Assembly: GCA_937897365.1 (NCBI GenBank)
Contig: CALCOP010000022.1
Coordinates: 1-18,394, forward strand
Source of the DNA: an uncultured euryarchaeote
GTDB taxonomy: Archaea > Thermoplasmatota > Poseidoniia > Poseidoniales > Poseidoniaceae
Length of the DNA stretch: 18,394 nt
Reading direction: 5' to 3'
The position numbers and the translations under genes are program-made. Positions within the stretch are counted from its first letter, which is position 1. Each line of letters opens with the position of its first letter. Positions 14,069-18,394 of the stretch are shown here, in pieces. The notes beneath the pieces are model-generated. The model saw nothing but the letters and a program-made list of their open reading frames with translations, searched no databases and was not told the origin of the DNA.

Positions 14069-14908
14069 ATGGACCGAAAAGCAGTAGTTTTGGAATATCT
14101 TCACCGTTGCAACACCTATGCGGAAAAGTCAATTGCACGCAAAAAGGAACGTGGTGAAGAACATCTCACTGACTCATGGAAGTCCTATATCGAGTTCAAT
14201 GACCATGCGATTGAAGAGATTCAAAACGGCACACTGGACCACTGGTTCACTCCACTTCCAGTAACTAATATGAATGAAGCAACCCGTCGAGATGTCGATA
14301 AAATCGAACATGCCCAGCGTGCGGGGTGGCTCTCTGGACTCCTTTCACCCCGTCCCCTCATCATCGCATCCACGCAAGATGAACACGGCAACAAAAATCT
14401 CGCACCCTATACTTCCGTCATGGCTGTATCGACCGCACCGCCTCTGCTCATCACATCCTTCAGTTGTAACCGGGAAGGGAGATACAGAGACACATTACTC
14501 AACCTTCGTTCGACAAAAAAAGCGATTCTGCATCTCATGCCAAGTTCGTCATCGATGGTTCACGCAATTGACGAGACTGCAGCCCCTCTTCCAAACGGAG
14601 AGAGTGAGTGGAACTATGCCGGTTTTACCCCGCACGAATTGGAACCATTGCTGGTTAACGAGGCGGTTGCGGCAATAGAAGTGGAGTACCTTGAAGATCG
14701 AGAACTCCCGGATGCAGTTGCTCGTCTTGCAGTGTTAAGAGTAACCGCCATATGGACTTCAGAAGAGAAAATACCGCCAGAGGGACTTGACATCCTGTGC
14801 CAGCACGGACATGATAGGTTGACGCCTTCACCATCAAATTGGGGTCAAAAAGTGCTCAAACATTACGGTTCTAAATTGGATGACCGTAAATCCAACCACA
14901 TCAAGTGA
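14069..14908 (+). CDS. Flavin reductase-like (FMN-binding split-barrel) protein with N-terminal extension
   Basis: Protein of the flavin reductase-like FMN-binding split-barrel family, 279 aa. The family core starts near residue 87 with GWLSGLLSPRPLIIASTQD, then HGNKNLAPYTSVMAVSTAPP and LLITSF, the strands that bind FMN; R-x-RDTLLNLR and KKAILHLMP follow. Typical members are about 190-210 aa. Here about 80 extra N-terminal residues form predicted charged helices. Members reduce flavins with NAD(P)H or hold FMN for other reductases; the substrate is unknown. ATG 14069 (second of two tandem ATGs) is chosen because GAGGTG is 5 bases upstream; ATG 14066 differs by one residue. Its last 46 bp overlap the convergent epimerase gene. 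Confidence 0.88.
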   Translation: MDRKAVVLEYLHRCNTYAEKSIARKKERGEEHLTDSWKSYIEFNDHAIEEIQNGTLDHWFTPLPVTNMNEATRRDVDKIEHAQRAGWLSGLLSPRPLIIASTQDEHGNKNLAPYTSVMAVSTAPPLLITSFSCNREGRYRDTLLNLRSTKKAILHLMPSSSSMVHAIDETAAPLPNGESEWNYAGFTPHELEPLLVNEAVAAIEVEYLEDRELPDAVARLAVLRVTAIWTSEEKIPPEGLDILCQHGHDRLTPSPSNWGQKVLKHYGSKLDDRKSNHIK

Positions 14909-15879
14909 AGCCCATGACTCAACGAAGTGGTCGCACTCCAGTCGAGCATAACTGATGCGAGCGAGCAATCAGGCAGTCGACGAAGCGCGTCTCCATGATA
15001 GCCCTCTGTAACCTCGACTGGTGGCAGTCCCTTACCCCAAGTCTCATCTTTAGAGACAAGCGAAAAAATCTGCTCTTGCAGGTGTTGTATCGTGACCTCT
15101 TCTGTGGAACCGATATTGAATGCACAGCCTGAGAGTAATTCGCCTTGTGCGCTCTTTTCTTCCAAACCGATGAGCATAAATCCGTCAATGATATCTTCAA
15201 TCCATGTGAAAGAACGGGTTTGTTGTCCTCCGTTATGCAACTTTATTGGCTCCTGTGACAGTATTGACTGGAAAAACATGGCGACAACTTGTCCATACTC
15301 ATCACCAAGAAGTCGAGGACCATAAGCGTTGAATGGTCGAACAATACGAACATCAAGCCCATCACGTGCTGCGTGTTGGCAAGCGATTTCATCAAGGTAT
15401 TTACTGGCACCATAGGAGTGTCGTTGATGCAATGCAGGGTCGGTGAATGTCATGTCATTTCCATTTTGAATCGGTTGTTGCAATGCCTCACCAAAGGCTT
15501 CAGGGGACGATGCAAGAACATAACGTGCGTCGTGAGCCATTGCTAATTCCAGCGTGCGAAGCGTGCCGTTGATGTTGACATCAATGACCGAGTGAGCCGC
15601 TTCATGAAACCATTTGGTCCCATTGACCGCTGCAAGATGGTAAATCAAATCCACATGCCCTAAGCACTCAATCGCTTCATCGAGGCGTTCAACATCACGG
15701 ACATCACCTTGCATAAACTGAAATCGTTCATGACCGGTTAATCCAGAAAGATTCGATGTACTACCTCGGAAAAGTGAGTCAAAAGCCAGGACAGTATGCC
15801 CTTGAGCAACCAAACGCTCGCAAAGAGAAGAGCCAATGAATCCCGCTCCACCGGTAACGAGAATCTTCAATGTAGACAT
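14863..15879 (-). CDS. NAD-dependent sugar-nucleotide epimerase/dehydratase (extended SDR)
   Basis: Extended short-chain dehydrogenase/reductase of 338 aa, the usual family length. The dinucleotide-binding motif is TGGAGFIG (9-16) and GDVRD (58-62) follows beta-3. The catalytic triad is present: Ser125 in ASSPEAFG (F instead of the more common Y), and Tyr156-x3-Lys160 in YGASK. RPFNAYGPR (181-189), TRSFTWIEDI (221-230), FNIGS (254-258) and the C-terminal RRLPDCS are typical of UDP-glucose 4-epimerase and UDP-glucuronate decarboxylase relatives. The exact sugar cannot be told. It starts 4 bp after the stop of the aconitase X gene, with GGTGA about 10 bases before ATG 15879, so the two are co-transcribed. 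Probable role in surface glycan precursor synthesis. Confidence 0.92.
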   Translation of the reverse strand: MSTLKILVTGGAGFIGSSLCERLVAQGHTVLAFDSLFRGSTSNLSGLTGHERFQFMQGDVRDVERLDEAIECLGHVDLIYHLAAVNGTKWFHEAAHSVIDVNINGTLRTLELAMAHDARYVLASSPEAFGEALQQPIQNGNDMTFTDPALHQRHSYGASKYLDEIACQHAARDGLDVRIVRPFNAYGPRLLGDEYGQVVAMFFQSILSQEPIKLHNGGQQTRSFTWIEDIIDGFMLIGLEEKSAQGELLSGCAFNIGSTEEVTIQHLQEQIFSLVSKDETWGKGLPPVEVTEGYHGDALRRLPDCSLASVMLDWSATTSLSHGLHLMWLDLRSSNLEP

Positions 15880-15883
15880 CCAA

Positions 15884-17653
15884 TCACTTCACCCGTTCGA
15901 GCACCGTAAGAGATACTGTTCCATTTTCAGATTTAAGTTCAACACGATCCCCATCGTTAATCGCCATGCAGGGGTCTTGGTCAAATCCGTGACCGTAAGG
16001 TAGACCCAATAACGAGCAGGCAGGCAAAGTAAGCGGACATACATCTCGATTGACGATGGCTTTGGGACCCTTACCTGTATAGAGTAAACCCATTAAAACA
16101 AAGGGAGCCACGGTTGAACCAGACCCTTTTGGATAAATGAGAATCGAGTTTTCGATGGCTCGTCCATCAAGCGGGTGTCCGGTTTCCTCAATTACACCCG
16201 TATCACGATTCACATAGCCAAGATAGGTGATTGGTACATCGGTGACCATAGCAGGCCCAGTAACACAGAAATCTTCCTGGCTCTGTAGTGGAGCACCTTT
16301 CAATACTGCACTGGACGCTTGATACGATTTTGTGCTTTCATGTTGAGGTTGAGCTTTCGCGCTAAGAACCGGCCGAGGACCCGCTGACAGTGAAGGGTCA
16401 AATGCGTGAGCGACACAATCAATAATTGGCATAACACTGGTTGGAAGACGATTTAACCCACTGGTAAGGTAGTGTTCTGCTTTGAGAGAATTGGTCAAAA
16501 GATGGTTGTAATGAGCACGGTTGTAAGGCGTAACCTCGGGACAGGTGTCCTGTAGCAAGACGGCTCCTGCCTGTTCGAGAATTGCGATACTCCCATCCGC
16601 TAATGCCAGTTGGTAATTCTCCCCGCTCGTGAAAACCCATAACCTTTGGTCGGGAATTTTTGAACCCATCTCCACATGTGAACGAACCGCAGATGCAGTG
16701 ATACGAATTTCTTCCAAACTGGCTTGCGGACACCCAATTACCACCAAATCAACTTGACCCTGTGGTGCTAAATCCTCGTAGCGAGAGTTCAGATCTTCTT
16801 CGGTAAAGACCAACTCACCCTGCCACCCGTTTTCTGGAGCAATCCACTGTTCACCATCACGCTTCAAAGGTGGGTCTGCTGAAAGCCCTTCAGCCCATAA
16901 CATCGGGGTGCCGTAATTCGCTGCAGCAGCAGTGAGGGCTTTTTTACTCGCAAAACTGGCATCACTGGGAAGACCTTGGATAAACGGCATTGGCCCCCAA
17001 GGCAGATTCCAATCCGGACGAACTTGCTTTCCTATCCAATCACCAAATACGGACCAATCCGAAAGCGTGTGAAGATTGCATTCGACTCGAACATGGATAT
17101 TTGGTAAACGATTTTCCACAAGATGGAGACCCCAACGAGGTGCAAAACCAGTAAGCGCTGTTGCCAGGGCTGAAAGACCCGATTCACGGTTTGTGATGAG
17201 GGATGTCCACGTGTTGGAAAAACACACTGCGTTGGATTCAGCCCACGAAGCGATTCCACTTTCATCGACAACACCTCTGTCATAAGGTGTACAGGATAGT
17301 GTTGCTTGAATCCCCAATTCTGAATAGGCTTCAACGATTTCGAATTGCTGCTCAAGAAAATCAGGCCAGTCAATGTCCATCTCCTTCATCTTCTCTTTAT
17401 CACATCCGGCAGAATTGAGCGTGGTCGGAATTGAAACCTTTCCGTCGCCAGAACTTGACAAATCAGATAGAAAACGACGTAGTCCGTGGCCTCCTGTTAT
17501 GACTGAAACGCCAGAGACGTGGGCATGATCGACTTCAACAAAGCCTTGTGCACCTGCAGTAACCGCCAAATCCACGACCAAACGAGCTGCTTTTTGTCGT
17601 GTCGGACCTTCTTCTCCTGCCAACTGCAATGAGAGGCGGTCGGGCAAGTCCAT
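15884..17653 (-). CDS. Aconitase X family protein, large and small subunits fused (phosphomevalonate dehydratase-like)
   Basis: 589 aa joining the two aconitase X parts in one chain. The large-subunit part (about 1-430) has HVSGVS (45-50), TTLNSAG (77-83), SCTPYDRG (120-127), ASWAESNAV (135-143), TNRESGLSAL (154-163), GLHLVENR (175-182), IGCPQASLEE (306-315) and DTCPEVTPY (369-377). Cys308 and Cys371 are candidate iron-sulfur ligands. The small swivel-like part (about 460-589) has GPAMVTD (466-472), YLGYVNRDTGVI (477-488) and PKGSGSTV (508-515). Known aconitase X enzymes are archaeal phosphomevalonate dehydratase (modified mevalonate pathway, normally two separate subunits) and bacterial or fungal cis-3-hydroxyproline dehydratase. 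In an archaeon the isoprenoid role is more likely, but no other pathway gene lies in the window. ATG 17653 fits family starts; TTG 17665 is possible. Confidence 0.93.
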   Translation of the reverse strand: MDLPDRLSLQLAGEEGPTRQKAARLVVDLAVTAGAQGFVEVDHAHVSGVSVITGGHGLRRFLSDLSSSGDGKVSIPTTLNSAGCDKEKMKEMDIDWPDFLEQQFEIVEAYSELGIQATLSCTPYDRGVVDESGIASWAESNAVCFSNTWTSLITNRESGLSALATALTGFAPRWGLHLVENRLPNIHVRVECNLHTLSDWSVFGDWIGKQVRPDWNLPWGPMPFIQGLPSDASFASKKALTAAAANYGTPMLWAEGLSADPPLKRDGEQWIAPENGWQGELVFTEEDLNSRYEDLAPQGQVDLVVIGCPQASLEEIRITASAVRSHVEMGSKIPDQRLWVFTSGENYQLALADGSIAILEQAGAVLLQDTCPEVTPYNRAHYNHLLTNSLKAEHYLTSGLNRLPTSVMPIIDCVAHAFDPSLSAGPRPVLSAKAQPQHESTKSYQASSAVLKGAPLQSQEDFCVTGPAMVTDVPITYLGYVNRDTGVIEETGHPLDGRAIENSILIYPKGSGSTVAPFVLMGLLYTGKGPKAIVNRDVCPLTLPACSLLGLPYGHGFDQDPCMAINDGDRVELKSENGTVSLTVLERVK

Positions 17654-17776
17654 ATTGAACCGCAAACATAGGACGCCCTTGAACTCACCCCTTTCTCAAA
17701 ACATGAAAGTTAGAGAAAAGCCGGAAATAGAATTGAACCGAAGGTTTTGATAGCGTTGACGATTTTAACACGATTC
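17654..17776. promoter_or_regulatory. Divergent promoter region between the aconitase X unit and the right-edge gene
   Basis: A 123-bp gap between divergent starts. A short inverted repeat AACC-GAA-GGTT lies at 17736-17746 near the middle and could be an operator half-site pair. No canonical TATA box stands out in either direction, and no ribosome binding site is visible before ATG 17777, so that transcript may be leaderless. Confidence 0.35.
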
Positions 17777-18394
17777 ATGTCAAACCCGCCAAGAATGGAT
17801 GTCGACGCTTCTATTGCAGGAGAACCTGCTCACAAACAGATACGCAAAAATGCGCCAAATCAGCACACTTCGCCCGTTAAAAAGCAATCTCTGAGGAAAA
17901 ATACGCAACCGAAAAAGAAATCGCTCATGCCCTTTTTTCAAACCAGTCTCTTGGTTATCGCCCTTCTCATCTCCACCTACTCATTGATTCAAGTTGACTC
18001 AATTTCAGCAGTTAAAGGAAATGCAGGAGAAGATGCTTCAGAAATGCTTGTTCGAACTGAAGGGCGAGTTGCTGATTCAATATGCACAGAAGGCGGTGCA
18101 GAAATATTCCTTGGAAATGACCTCAATTCAAACGGTTATTTAGACGAAGAGGAAGTGACTTCATCAACCAAGGTGTGCCATGGAAAAGAGGGGCTTTCTG
18201 GACCCCAGGGTGCTCCAGGAATATCTGCCCAAGCAAGTTCCAGTCTGTTGGATATTGAGCACCTCAATGTTGGAAACCTCACCTGCATAAACGGAGGTAT
18301 TTTGATTCATAGTGGAATTGATTCAAACCAAAATGACCAACTTGACGAAGATGAAATTACATCCAGTGATGCCGTATGTGATGGTTTGTTGGGT
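17777..18394 (+). CDS. Membrane-anchored extracellular protein with Cys/EF-hand-like repeats, C-terminus cut by window edge
   Basis: The frame is open from ATG 17777 to the last base (206 codons, no stop), so the gene continues to the right. A basic N-terminus (about 1-50, Lys/Arg/Gln-rich) precedes one hydrophobic helix (about 52-72), giving a signal-anchor with the rest outside. Two copies of a module follow: Cys103-x30-Cys134 and Cys170-x30-Cys201, each with GG after the first Cys, a central D-x-N-x-N-x-x-L-D-x-x-E loop like an EF-hand calcium site, and a C-x-G end. A Gly/Pro collagen-like stretch (GLSGPQGAPG) links them. This matches what I recall as DUF7151-type repeats of secreted bacterial and archaeal proteins. 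Likely surface or adhesion role; more repeats are expected past the edge. Confidence 0.85.
   Translation, partial: MSNPPRMDVDASIAGEPAHKQIRKNAPNQHTSPVKKQSLRKNTQPKKKSLMPFFQTSLLVIALLISTYSLIQVDSISAVKGNAGEDASEMLVRTEGRVADSICTEGGAEIFLGNDLNSNGYLDEEEVTSSTKVCHGKEGLSGPQGAPGISAQASSSLLDIEHLNVGNLTCINGGILIHSGIDSNQNDQLDEDEITSSDAVCDGLLG
18083..18394 (+). repeat. Two tandem Cys/EF-hand-like modules, 67-residue period
   Basis: Module 1 begins at Cys103 (18083) and module 2 at Cys170 (18284), so the period is 201 bp. Both have the same 31-residue Cys-to-Cys distance, a GG pair after the first Cys, and the D-x-N-x-N-x-x-L-D-x-x-E loop. They differ widely at other positions, so the duplication is old. Confidence 0.8.

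Noticed and set aside
17736..17746. AACC-GAA-GGTT inverted repeat as a firm operator call
   Set aside because: Only four paired bases per arm; mentioned within the intergenic entry but too short to stand as a regulatory site of its own.
1..18394. CRISPR arrays, tRNA or rRNA genes, insertion sequences, phage genes
   Set aside because: No regularly spaced direct repeats, cloverleaf-type sequence, transposase motifs or terminal inverted repeats were seen in reading both strands.

Overview
The window looks like a chromosomal piece of a planktonic euryarchaeon, most likely a Marine Group II archaeon (Poseidoniales). Four things point that way. The archaellum genes run in euryarchaeal order. The archaellin signal peptides have Ala, not Gly, before the predicted cleavage site, as I recall for Thermoplasma archaellins. 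Starts are preceded by archaeal GAGGTGA-type ribosome binding sites. There are large secreted Ig-like and Cys/EF-hand-like repeat proteins. The lineage is inference; no rRNA or other phylogenetic marker is present, and I see no tRNA, rRNA, CRISPR array or transposase.

Left two thirds (1-12862, minus strand): one long, tightly packed archaellum operon. In transcription order it holds a 145-aa basic protein, a 1695-aa secreted and membrane-anchored Ig-like repeat protein, a 337-aa soluble coiled-coil plus Ig-like protein, two archaellins, an ArlC/D/E-position protein, FlaF, FlaG, FlaH, FlaI and FlaJ. FlaJ is cut by the left edge and has no stop inside the window. Most neighbours overlap by a few bases or lie within about 50 bp, so they are probably co-transcribed and partly translationally coupled. 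The first three genes are not standard archaellum genes and are the best candidates here for an undescribed system: a large extracellular scaffold with five membrane spans and a cytosolic tail, plus a cytosolic partner, made with the motor. FlaF is also unusual because it carries an inserted domain of about 70 residues.

Middle (13056-14908, plus strand): a divergent three-gene run encoding a Bcp-type peroxiredoxin, a left-handed beta-helix (hexapeptide) acyltransferase and a flavin reductase-like FMN-binding protein.

Right part (14863-17653, minus strand): a two-gene unit encoding a fused large-plus-small aconitase X protein and an NAD-dependent sugar-nucleotide epimerase/dehydratase. The epimerase 3' end overlaps the flavin reductase 3' end by 46 bp in convergent orientation.

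Right edge (17777-18394, plus strand): the start of a membrane-anchored extracellular protein with 67-residue Cys/EF-hand-like repeats. It is cut by the window end. No stretch longer than 300 bases lacks a gene.
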